NCBI GenBank assembly: GCA_003157595.1
Contig: PMKB01000221.1
Coordinates: 1 to 6,019, forward strand
DNA length: 6,019 nt
Direction of reading: 5' to 3'
Source of the DNA: Solirubrobacterales bacterium
GTDB lineage: Bacteria > Actinomycetota > Thermoleophilia > Solirubrobacterales > Solirubrobacteraceae
Notes under the pieces: model-generated
Seen by the model: the letters and a program-made list of their open reading frames with translations, nothing else
Database searches by the model: none
What the model was told of the DNA's origin: nothing
Shown: positions 1 through 5,039 of the stretch, one piece after another
Layout of the letters: each line of letters begins with the position of its first letter
Numbering within the stretch: the stretch's first letter is position 1
Program-made: the position numbers and the translations under genes

Positions 1-612
1 GTGCTCGGCGGAACGCAGTCGCTGCACACCAACAGCTACGACGAGGCGCTGGCGCTACCGACGGAGGAGGCCGTCCAGGTCGCGCTGCGCACGCAGCAGG
101 TGATCGCCCACGAGACGGGCGTGACCAACACCGTCGATCCGCTCGGCGGGAGCTACTTCGTCGAGGCGCTGACCGACCGCATCGAGCAGCAGGCGTACGC
201 CTACTTCCGCCGCATCGACGAGCTCGGCGGGATGGTCGAGGCGGTCAAGAGCAACTACCCACAGCGCGAGATCGCCGACGCCGCGTTCGAGTTGCAGCGG
301 CGCATCGACAGCGGCGAGCGGGTCGTCGTCGGCGTCAACAGCTTCACCGTGGCGGATGAGCGCCAGATCCCGACCCTGCGGATCGACCCGACGCTCGAGG
401 CCAGGCAGCTCAACCGCCTGGCGGCGGTGCGCGCGCGCCGCGATGGCGCCGCCGTGGCGGCCAGCCTCACCGAGCTGCGCGCAGCCGCGCAGACAACGCG
501 CAACCTGATGGGGCCGCTGCTGGACGCCGCGCGGGCCCACGCCAGCGAGGGCGAGCTCGTGCAGGCTCTCCAGGACGTCTGGGGCGGTTTCACCGAGACG
601 CCCGTTTTTTGA
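1..612 (+). CDS. Methylmalonyl-CoA mutase-like large (catalytic) subunit, C-terminal part
   Basis: This is the C-terminal 203 residues of an adenosylcobalamin-dependent acyl-CoA mutase, which rearranges the carbon skeleton of a CoA thioester (methylmalonyl-CoA to succinyl-CoA in the best-known case). The first codon, GTG, is an internal Val: the family motif GGTQSLHTN (residues 3-11) is already under way, so the gene starts upstream of the window. Other family signatures are DEALALPTEEA (from residue 14), ETGVTNTVDPLGGSYFVE (from residue 38) and GVNSF (from residue 114). The protein ends in VWGGFTETPVF with no cobalamin-binding DxHxxG domain. It is therefore the split type, whose B12-binding domain is a separate small polypeptide, expected elsewhere. 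The residues that distinguish methylmalonyl-, isobutyryl- and hydroxyisobutyryl-CoA mutases lie upstream of the window, so the substrate cannot be fixed here. The final GTT TTT TGA codons supply the T-tract of a probable terminator. Confidence 0.93.
   Translation: MLGGTQSLHTNSYDEALALPTEEAVQVALRTQQVIAHETGVTNTVDPLGGSYFVEALTDRIEQQAYAYFRRIDELGGMVEAVKSNYPQREIADAAFELQRRIDSGERVVVGVNSFTVADERQIPTLRIDPTLEARQLNRLAAVRARRDGAAVAASLTELRAAAQTTRNLMGPLLDAARAHASEGELVQALQDVWGGFTETPVF
573..610 (+). terminator. Probable intrinsic terminator inside the end of the mutase gene
   Basis: The arms GGACGTCT (573-580) and AGACGCCC (596-603) pair with one A-C mismatch. An inner stem, CGGT (585-588) with ACCG (592-595), closes a 3-nt loop and stacks on the outer stem with a GGGG bulge. 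An alternative pairing is GGGCG with CGCCC. A single G and then six Ts (605-610) follow directly. Hairpin plus T-tract just before the stop codon and ahead of a convergent gene fits a Rho-independent terminator for the mutase transcript. The call rests on sequence only; no folding energy was computed. Confidence 0.55.
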
Positions 613-709
613 CGCTGCGCCGCAGCCTGCCCGGCGGCCGCGTCAGCGTAGAACGCAGCCCCCGAGTGGGCGCCCACCGCGTCCGATCGCTCGCAAAGAG
701 CCTGAGCGC
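613..709. other. Convergent intergenic gap
   Basis: This 97-bp gap separates the mutase stop from the stop of the leftward small gene. It holds an inverted repeat, TGACGC (611-616) with GCGTCA further right, and a perfect 12-bp palindrome GTGGGCGCCCAC (666-677). Neither has an adjacent T-run on either strand, so a terminator for the leftward transcript is not evident. No coding potential was recognised. Confidence 0.5.
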
Positions 710-985
710 CTACTCGACGATGTCGGCCTCCCCATCTGAGGAGCCGCCGGCGGCGCCGGCGTCCGCTTCGCCGCTCAGACGCGCCTGCAACGCGCGAATG
801 TGATCGACGCCGGCTGCCAGGTCGCCGTGCGAGATCTCGCCGCGGTCGACCAGCCCGAACGCCGTCTTGCCGAGGTCGGCGAATGCCTGACCCAACTCAC
901 GCTTCGTGGCAACGGTCTGCGCCTGCTTCTGGGCGCTGCTGGCCGCCTGCTCAGCGCCGGCCTTGACCTTGTCGAATAGGCCCAT
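710..985 (-). CDS. Small uncharacterised alanine-rich protein, 91 aa
   Basis: I cannot name a function. The protein opens with MGLFDKVKAGAEQAA, an amphipathic, Ala/Lys/Gln-rich helix-forming segment (about residues 1-30). Next comes a short predicted helical part, KRELGQAFADLGKTAFGLVDRGEISHGDLAAGVDHIRALQARL (28-70), and then a Gly/Ser/Asp/Glu-rich, probably disordered acidic tail (71-91). The segment around GEISHGDL, followed by a helix, loosely recalls SHOCT-type short domains, but the match is weak. There is no signal peptide, membrane span or Cys/His metal motif. The start is well supported: TGGAGG lies 9 nt upstream of the ATG at 985. It sits 58 bp downstream of the Fur-family gene on the same strand, so it could be read through from the transporter operon or have its own promoter in that gap. 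Confidence 0.8.
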   Translation of the reverse strand: MGLFDKVKAGAEQAASSAQKQAQTVATKRELGQAFADLGKTAFGLVDRGEISHGDLAAGVDHIRALQARLSGEADAGAAGGSSDGEADIVE

Positions 986-1013
986 CTTCGTTCGCCTCCA
1001 TCGTGCGTGGTTT

Positions 1014-1049
1014 GATCGAAGCTAGAGCTTCGCACCTATGAGTTCAATC
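1014..1049. promoter_or_regulatory. Operator-like element with the same outer 7-mers as the znuA operator
   Basis: The element begins with GATCGAA (1014-1020) and ends with TTCAATC (1043-1049), the two outer 7-mers of the palindrome upstream of znuA. Here they are separated by 22 bp instead of 12. The right side, TATGAG-TTCAATCC (1037-1050), also matches the znuA site (4966-4980) apart from one missing A. The element overlaps the stop codon of the Fur-family gene and lies 29-64 bp upstream of the start of the small gene at 985. It may be a relaxed Fur/Zur-family site or a coincidence. Confidence 0.3.
1017..1032. repeat. Perfect 16-bp inverted repeat after the Fur-family gene
   Basis: CGAAGCT (1017-1023) and AGCTTCG (1026-1032) are exact reverse complements around AG. 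As RNA this gives a 6-bp stem with a UAGA-type loop. It lies 11 bp downstream of the Fur-family stop. No T-run follows on the leftward strand, so a classical terminator is not supported. It could be an attenuator, an RNA-end stabiliser or a protein site. Confidence 0.45.
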
Positions 1050-1505
1050 CGGGGCGTCGTCAGCACAGCTCTCGCACGCGCCGTGCAGGATCACCTCGTG
1101 CTCGGCGACCTTCAGCGCCACGTCCTCGCTGACCCGGCGCAGCTCCCGCTCGAGACGCTCGTCCACGAACGGATACAGCCGTCCGCAGCGGTCGCAGACC
1201 ATGTGGTGGTGGTGCCCGCGGCCGTGGCGGATCGGCTCGTAGCGAACCACGCCATGGCCGACCTCGATCCGCATCACCAGATCGGCCGCTTCGAGCTCTT
1301 CAAGAATGCGGTAAACGCTCGCGCGCGACACGGCACGGTCAACACGCTCGAGCGCCTCGCCGATCTCGACCGCCGACAACGCGCAGCGCTGCTCGCCGAG
1401 CAACCCGATCACGGCTCGGCGCGCACCGCCACGGCGGTAGCCGGCTGCGACCAGTCGCTCGCCGGCGCGGGTCACCCAGTCCTCGACTTCACTCATCGCA
1501 TCCAT
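1044..1505 (-). CDS. zur: Fur-family metal-responsive repressor (probably Zur)
   Basis: This 153-residue protein has the full Fur layout. An N-terminal winged helix-turn-helix (about 18-90) carries the recognition-helix segment SRASVYRILEELEAADLV (60-77). The dimerisation/metal domain has HHHH (98-101), CDRC (104-107) and CESC (144-147). The two CxxC pairs should hold the structural zinc, while His98-101, His136 and His141 are candidates for the sensing sites. It should bind DNA as a metal-loaded dimer and repress metal uptake genes. Its position as last gene of a metal ABC transporter operon points to Zur, though a manganese sensor (Mur) is possible. The start at 1505 is chosen because GGGAG lies 7 nt upstream; the alternative ATG at 1496 would give an ATGA junction but places that SD 16 nt away. 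The gene overlaps the preceding permease by 13 bp, implying co-expression and probably autoregulation. Confidence 0.9.
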   Translation of the reverse strand: MDAMSEVEDWVTRAGERLVAAGYRRGGARRAVIGLLGEQRCALSAVEIGEALERVDRAVSRASVYRILEELEAADLVMRIEVGHGVVRYEPIRHGRGHHHHMVCDRCGRLYPFVDERLERELRRVSEDVALKVAEHEVILHGACESCADDAPD

Positions 1506-2326
1506 CGTAGAACTCCCGCCACCCGTCGCGGGGGGGCCGCGAAGGCGAGCAGATAGAAGCCCCCGGCAACCAGCACGATCGCGCTGCTCGGCGGCAGCGC
1601 AGCGATCTGATAGCTGAGCGCGATGCCGATCCAGACCGAGGCGAGCGCCAAGCCGGCGGCGAGCGCCATGCCGAGATACGGGTTCGCGGTCAGGCGGTGA
1701 GCCGCGCCCGCAGGAGCTGCAAGCAGGCCGAGCAGCAGCAGCGCTCCGACGGCCTGCGTGGCCTCGGCCGCATCGGCACCGACGAGCACGAGAAACACGC
1801 TGCCCAGCAGGCGTGCCGGAACGCCACGGGCGATCGCCACCGCTGGGTCGAGCGACACGAACAGGAGCGGTCGCGCGATCGCCAGTATGGCGGCGATCAG
1901 AACCACCGCGATCGCCGCGGCCAGCGTCGCCTCCCCGGTGCTCAGCCCGAAGATGGAGCCGAACAGCGCCCGAGCGCCGACGATGCCGCTGCTGCCTGAG
2001 CTGCTCGCGTTGAACAGGTCAAGGAACAACACGCCGAGGCCGAGGATCCAGGCGAAGGCGACGCCGACGCTCACGTCGTCGGCGCGTGCACGCTCGCCGA
2101 GCGCGGCGAACAGCAGCGCCATCAGCACCGTCGCCGCAAACAACCCGATGCGCAGGTCCACACCCGCGGCCGCCGCCGCCAGCGCGCCGGTGAATGCGAC
2201 GTGGCTCAGCGCGTCCCCGGCGAAGACCTGGGCGCGCAGGACTATGAAATAGCCGAGCAGGCCACTGGCGATCGCGATCAGCGAGCCGGCGAGCAGCGCG
2301 TTACGAACGAACGGCAGCGCGAACAT
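1493..2326 (-). CDS. znuB: Metal ABC transporter permease (second of two), ZnuB/TroD-like
   Basis: This is a 277-residue integral membrane permease of the ABC-3 (Zn/Mn/Fe) family, with about eight or nine hydrophobic spans (approximately 10-30, 40-55, 58-77, 88-106, 132-150, 172-186, 187-206, 216-236 and 246-264). Family signatures are VFAGDALSHVAFTGALAA (from residue 34), LFGSIFGLS (121-129) and GVPARLLGSVFLVLVG (168-183), the last lying near the expected ATPase-coupling region. AVGALLLLGLLAAPAGAAHRL (from residue 192) is the typical late hydrophobic motif. It should pair with the adjacent permease as a heterodimer, as in TroCD/MntCD systems. The ATG at 2326 overlaps the stop of the previous permease by 1 nt (TGATG) and no clear SD precedes it, suggesting translation by re-initiation. 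It retains the GDALSH motif that its partner lacks. Confidence 0.92.
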   Translation of the reverse strand: MFALPFVRNALLAGSLIAIASGLLGYFIVLRAQVFAGDALSHVAFTGALAAAAAGVDLRIGLFAATVLMALLFAALGERARADDVSVGVAFAWILGLGVLFLDLFNASSSGSSGIVGARALFGSIFGLSTGEATLAAAIAVVLIAAILAIARPLLFVSLDPAVAIARGVPARLLGSVFLVLVGADAAEATQAVGALLLLGLLAAPAGAAHRLTANPYLGMALAAGLALASVWIGIALSYQIAALPPSSAIVLVAGGFYLLAFAAPPRRVAGVLRWMR

Positions 2327-3177
2327 CAGCGGCGCAGCTCCCGGCTGGCGCGCGCGCAGGCGTAGAGCACGAGCGCGATCGTCGTGACGCAGAACCCGAG
2401 CGCCTCGTTGGTGAAGTAGGACAGGGTCAGTGCCGCCCAGGTCTCGAGCACGGCGAGCGCCACCGCCAGCGCGAGGCTCAAGCGCAGACGGTCAGTCAGC
2501 AGCTGAGCGGTCGCCGCCGGCGCCACCAGTAGCGCGAAGGTCAGCAGCACGCCGACGATCTGAGCGATCGCAGCCACGGCCATTCCGAGCAGCACGAGAA
2601 AGACGATTGAGAGCGCGCGCACCGGCACGCCGTCCGCTCTCGCAGCCTGCTCGTCGACAGAGGCGTAGAAGAGCGGCCGCCCGACGGTGGCGAGCACCGC
2701 TCCGGCGAGCAGCGCGACGATGAACAGGGTTTCGACCTGACCGCGGGTGATGCCAACGAACGATCCGAACAGCAGCGTCTCGACGCTCTCGAGGATGCCG
2801 CCGTAGAGCGAGAGGAAGAGGAAGCCCAGCCCGAGCGCCACCGCGCCGACGGTGCCGACGACGGCGGACTCCTGCATCGCGCTGCGACGGCCGCTGACCC
2901 GCGAGCCGAACGCGATTGCCAGGGCCCCGCCGACGGCGAAGACGAAATACCCCGACGCCAGCGGCAGTCCGGCGAGCGCGGCGCCGCTGGCACCGGGGAA
3001 GGACATCACCGACAGCGTGTGACAGACAAAACTCTCGCGGCGTAGCACGACGAACCAGCCGACCAACGCCGCGATCACGGCCACGATCGTGCCGGCCTCG
3101 AGCGCGTTGACCATGAACGGGTACTGCAGGAGCTGGTGCAGATCGGTGAGGGGGTTGGCCGAGAACGAGGGGTTCAT
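2326..3177 (-). CDS. znuB: Metal ABC transporter permease (first of two), ZnuB/TroC-like
   Basis: This 283-residue ABC-3 family permease has about eight or nine hydrophobic spans (approximately 25-45, 72-92, 104-124, 149-168, 188-225 as two close helices, 232-254 and 258-276). Family features are LLFGSFVGITRGQ (135-147), ADGVPVRALSIVFLVLLGMA (from residue 181) and QIVGVLLTFALLVAPAATAQLL (from residue 206). The early motif that reads GDALSH in its partner is CHTLSV (52-57) here, so the two permeases are clearly distinct copies and probably make asymmetric halves of one channel. The reading frame is open from a TTG at 3180, but the ATG at 3177 is preferred: it overlaps the ATPase stop as TGATG, the same junction type as to the next permease. 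No strong SD is visible, in keeping with translational coupling. Confidence 0.92.
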   Translation of the reverse strand: MNPSFSANPLTDLHQLLQYPFMVNALEAGTIVAVIAALVGWFVVLRRESFVCHTLSVMSFPGASGAALAGLPLASGYFVFAVGGALAIAFGSRVSGRRSAMQESAVVGTVGAVALGLGFLFLSLYGGILESVETLLFGSFVGITRGQVETLFIVALLAGAVLATVGRPLFYASVDEQAARADGVPVRALSIVFLVLLGMAVAAIAQIVGVLLTFALLVAPAATAQLLTDRLRLSLALAVALAVLETWAALTLSYFTNEALGFCVTTIALVLYACARASRELRR

Positions 3178-3992
3178 CAATGATCGTGGCCGTGGTGGTG
3201 AGCCGGCATGTCGGGCTGGCCGACGACGACGAGACGCCCGTCGGAGCGTCGAAGAACCTCGACCCCGGCGCCGTAGAGGGCGCTGAGCTTCTCGGTCGTG
3301 ATCACCTCAGCCGGCGTTCCCGACAGCGCCCGCCCGCGGGCGAAGTAGATCACGCGGTCCAGGTAGGAGAGCAACGGGTTGACGTCGTGGGCGACCAGCG
3401 CGACGGTGATGCCGTCCTCGCGGCAGAGCCGCTGAACGAGCGCCGACACCGACGCCTGATTGGGCAGGTCCAGGCTGTCGAGCGGCTCGTCCAGCAGCAG
3501 CAGGTCCGGCGAGCGTGCCAGCGCCTGCGCGATCAGCAGCCGCTGTTGCTCTCCGCCCGAGCACTCTCCGATCGGCCTGTTCGCGAAGGCCCCGGCCCCG
3601 ACCTCGGCGATCACGGCGTCGATGCGCGCGCGCGCGGCGGCCCGACGACGACCAAAGGTGCCGGGCATCGGAGTGCCCCAGCGGGTGCCGTCGAGCCCGA
3701 GCGCCACAAGGTCTCGCCCTCGCACGCGCACGCTCGCGTCGAAGCTGCGCCGCTGCGGCAGATAGCCGATCCGCTCGCGCCGCTCGCCCGGCGGCGCTCC
3801 GAGCACCGAGGCGCTGCCCTCGCGCAGGCCCTGCAGACCGAGCAGAACCTCCAGGAACGTCGACTTCCCGGCGCCGTTGGGTCCGAGGATGCCGACGAAC
3901 TCACCCGCCGTCAGCTCGATGTCGACGCCGCTCCAGACCGTGGCCGCGCCGTGGGCGACTGCCGCCCCGCGCAGCGCTGCGACGAGGCTCAC
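3177..3992 (-). CDS. znuC: Metal ABC transporter ATP-binding protein with His-rich tail
   Basis: This 271-residue ABC ATPase powers metal import through the two adjacent permeases. All motifs are present: Walker A GPNGAGKST (37-45), Q-loop Gln80, signature CSGGEQQR (144-151), Walker B LLLLDEP (164-170) with catalytic Glu169, D-loop LDSLD (171-175) and H-loop His202. The C-terminus ends in MPAHHHGHDH (262-271), a short His-rich stretch that could bind metal on the cytoplasmic side. The start is the GTG at 3992, which overlaps the znuA stop as GTGA. The reading frame stays open for 174 further codons across znuA, but that part is non-homologous shadow, so the longer start is rejected. Upstream purine-rich GGCAGG is at best a weak SD; coupling to znuA is likely. 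Confidence 0.94.
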   Translation of the reverse strand: MSLVAALRGAAVAHGAATVWSGVDIELTAGEFVGILGPNGAGKSTFLEVLLGLQGLREGSASVLGAPPGERRERIGYLPQRRSFDASVRVRGRDLVALGLDGTRWGTPMPGTFGRRRAAARARIDAVIAEVGAGAFANRPIGECSGGEQQRLLIAQALARSPDLLLLDEPLDSLDLPNQASVSALVQRLCREDGITVALVAHDVNPLLSYLDRVIYFARGRALSGTPAEVITTEKLSALYGAGVEVLRRSDGRLVVVGQPDMPAHHHGHDH

Positions 3993-4897
3993 CGCGCGCC
4001 TGCCCGCTCCAACGCGCGCAGCAGCTCCTCGAGCTCGCTGACCTGCCACTGCTGGAAGCTGTCGCGAGCGGGCGAGAGCGTCTCGGTGACGGTCGCGATC
4101 GGGACCCCGGCGGCGCGAGCGAGCTGGTTGACTCGCTCGACGTCCGGCGTCACGTTCTGGCTGTTGAAGACCCAGACCTTGATCAGGTGCTGCTGGGCCT
4201 GTCGATCGACGGTCTGCTTGTCGGCGGCGGTGACGTCCGTTCCCTCGGCGATCGCCTTGGTGAAGCTGTACGGCGTCAGCAGACGAAGCCGCAGCGCCTG
4301 ACCGAGCGGCTGGAAGATGCTCTCGCTGTAGCCCACCGCGACGCCGCCGTAGCGTGCGCGGATCTCCGCGATCAGCGCGTGGTAGCGGGCGAGGCCGGTC
4401 GTCTCGAACGCGCGCTTGCGGGCGGCGAAATAGGCGCCGTCTGCCGGCTCCAGGCGAGTCAGGTCGGCGGCGATCGCGGCCACCACACGTTCGACGTTGC
4501 TCGGCGAGTACCACTGATGTGGGTTGTCGCCGTCGAGCAGCCCGAGTAGTCCGCCGACGTTCAGCGTGATCCGGCCCGCCAGAGGGTCAGCGGCAAGCAG
4601 CTTCGGCGCCCAATCGTCATAGCCGATGCCGTTGACGATCGCGAGCTTCGCGGCGGCCAGCGTCCGGGCGTCGGCCGGCGTCGGGTCGTAGCTGTGGGGA
4701 TCGGTATTCGGGTTGACGATGATGCTCGCGACGCTCGCCTTGGAGCCCGCCAGCTGCTTGGCGATCGAGCCCCAGAAGTTCTCGGCGGCGACGACGCGCA
4801 GACCGCGGCCGGCGGGTGCGCCGGCGCCGCAGCCGCCGAGCGCCAGGGCGCCGACGGCGATCAGGGTCACGACTGCTACCGCGCTTCGAGCTGACAT
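3989..4897 (-). CDS. znuA: Metal-binding lipoprotein of ABC importer (ZnuA/TroA family)
   Basis: This 302-residue cluster A-I solute-binding protein captures a divalent metal outside the cell and delivers it to the permeases. Residues 1-23 are a lipoprotein signal: MSARS, a hydrophobic core, and the lipobox LGGC with lipidated Cys23. Probable metal ligands are His68 (TDPHSYDPTPAD) and His127 (NPHQWYSP). Glu192 (GYSESIFQPLGQ) and Glu272 (VTETLSP) are likely third and fourth positions by resemblance to Glu-bearing members of the family. The His-rich loop of classic ZnuA is absent; the segment between the two His ligands is short and His-free. The metal is therefore probably zinc, but manganese is possible. 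The start at 4897 is chosen because it gives a complete signal peptide and has GGAGG 4 nt upstream. The frame remains open to 5077, but that would place the signal peptide internally and include the operator. It is the first gene of the operon. Confidence 0.93.
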   Translation of the reverse strand: MSARSAVAVVTLIAVGALALGGCGAGAPAGRGLRVVAAENFWGSIAKQLAGSKASVASIIVNPNTDPHSYDPTPADARTLAAAKLAIVNGIGYDDWAPKLLAADPLAGRITLNVGGLLGLLDGDNPHQWYSPSNVERVVAAIAADLTRLEPADGAYFAARKRAFETTGLARYHALIAEIRARYGGVAVGYSESIFQPLGQALRLRLLTPYSFTKAIAEGTDVTAADKQTVDRQAQQHLIKVWVFNSQNVTPDVERVNQLARAAGVPIATVTETLSPARDSFQQWQVSELEELLRALERAGAR

Positions 4898-4905
4898 CTC
4901 GCCTC

Positions 4906-4923
4906 CGCGATCGAGCGATCGCG
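4906..4923 (-). promoter_or_regulatory. Hairpin touching the znuA ribosome binding site
   Basis: CGCGATC (4906-4912) and GATCGCG (4917-4923) are perfect reverse complements around a 4-nt loop, giving a 7-bp stem in the znuA leader RNA. Its last paired base (4906) is also the first G of the GGAGG ribosome binding site (4902-4906). The stem could limit access to the site or position it. This is inferred from sequence only. Confidence 0.4.
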
Positions 4924-4953
4924 CATCCCCCGCACGCTCGGCCGATTTAGTGA

Positions 4954-4979
4954 GATCGAATCTTATATGAGATTCAATC
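4954..4979. promoter_or_regulatory. Candidate Zur/Fur operator upstream of znuA
   Basis: This is a 26-bp imperfect palindrome in an AT-rich island of an otherwise GC-rich region. The left arm is GATCGAATCT and the right arm AGATTCAATC, around TATATG; 11 of 13 symmetric positions pair. The inner 6-mers GAATCT (4958-4963) and AGATTC (4970-4975) are exact reverse complements. Size, symmetry and AT-richness suit a Fur-family dimer site, and the cognate regulator is the last gene of the operon starting 57 bp away. On the leftward strand the site contains TATAAG (4967-4962), a fair -10 hexamer, so binding could block polymerase; no convincing -35 was seen. The centre lies about 70 bp from both the znuA and the hpnC starts. 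Confidence 0.65.
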
Positions 4980-5020
4980 CCGTGGCGCGTCCGGTGGCTC
5001 CGGTATGTCAGGCTGCACAC

Positions 5021-5038
5021 ACCCGCAGCGCCGCGGGT
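5021..5038 (+). repeat. Inverted repeat directly before the annotated hpnC ATG
   Basis: ACCCGC (5021-5026) and GCGGGT (5033-5038) are exact reverse complements with a 6-nt loop, ending one base before the ATG at 5040. A GC-rich stem here would occupy the place of a ribosome binding site, and no SD-like sequence is visible. Translation might begin further downstream, or the message may be leaderless. Confidence 0.35.
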
Positions 5039-5039
5039 C

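Noticed and set aside
666..677. 12-bp palindrome GTGGGCGCCCAC as a terminator for the small gene
   Set aside because: Realistic loop size leaves only a 4-bp stem and there is no T-run on the leftward strand.
1038..1556. Open frame of 172 codons antisense to the Fur-family gene
   Set aside because: The opposite strand encodes a complete Fur protein with all metal motifs; this frame has no recognisable motif or SD.
3180..4301. Long 373-codon open frame antisense to znuC and znuA
   Set aside because: It is a GC-rich shadow of well-conserved genes on the other strand, with low-complexity composition and no recognisable domain.
3993..4514. ATPase reading frame stays open 174 codons upstream, suggesting a fused or longer protein
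   Set aside because: The extension is Arg/Pro/Gly-rich, has no family similarity and overlaps znuA in another frame. The GTG at 3992 gives a normal-length ATPase with a GTGA junction.
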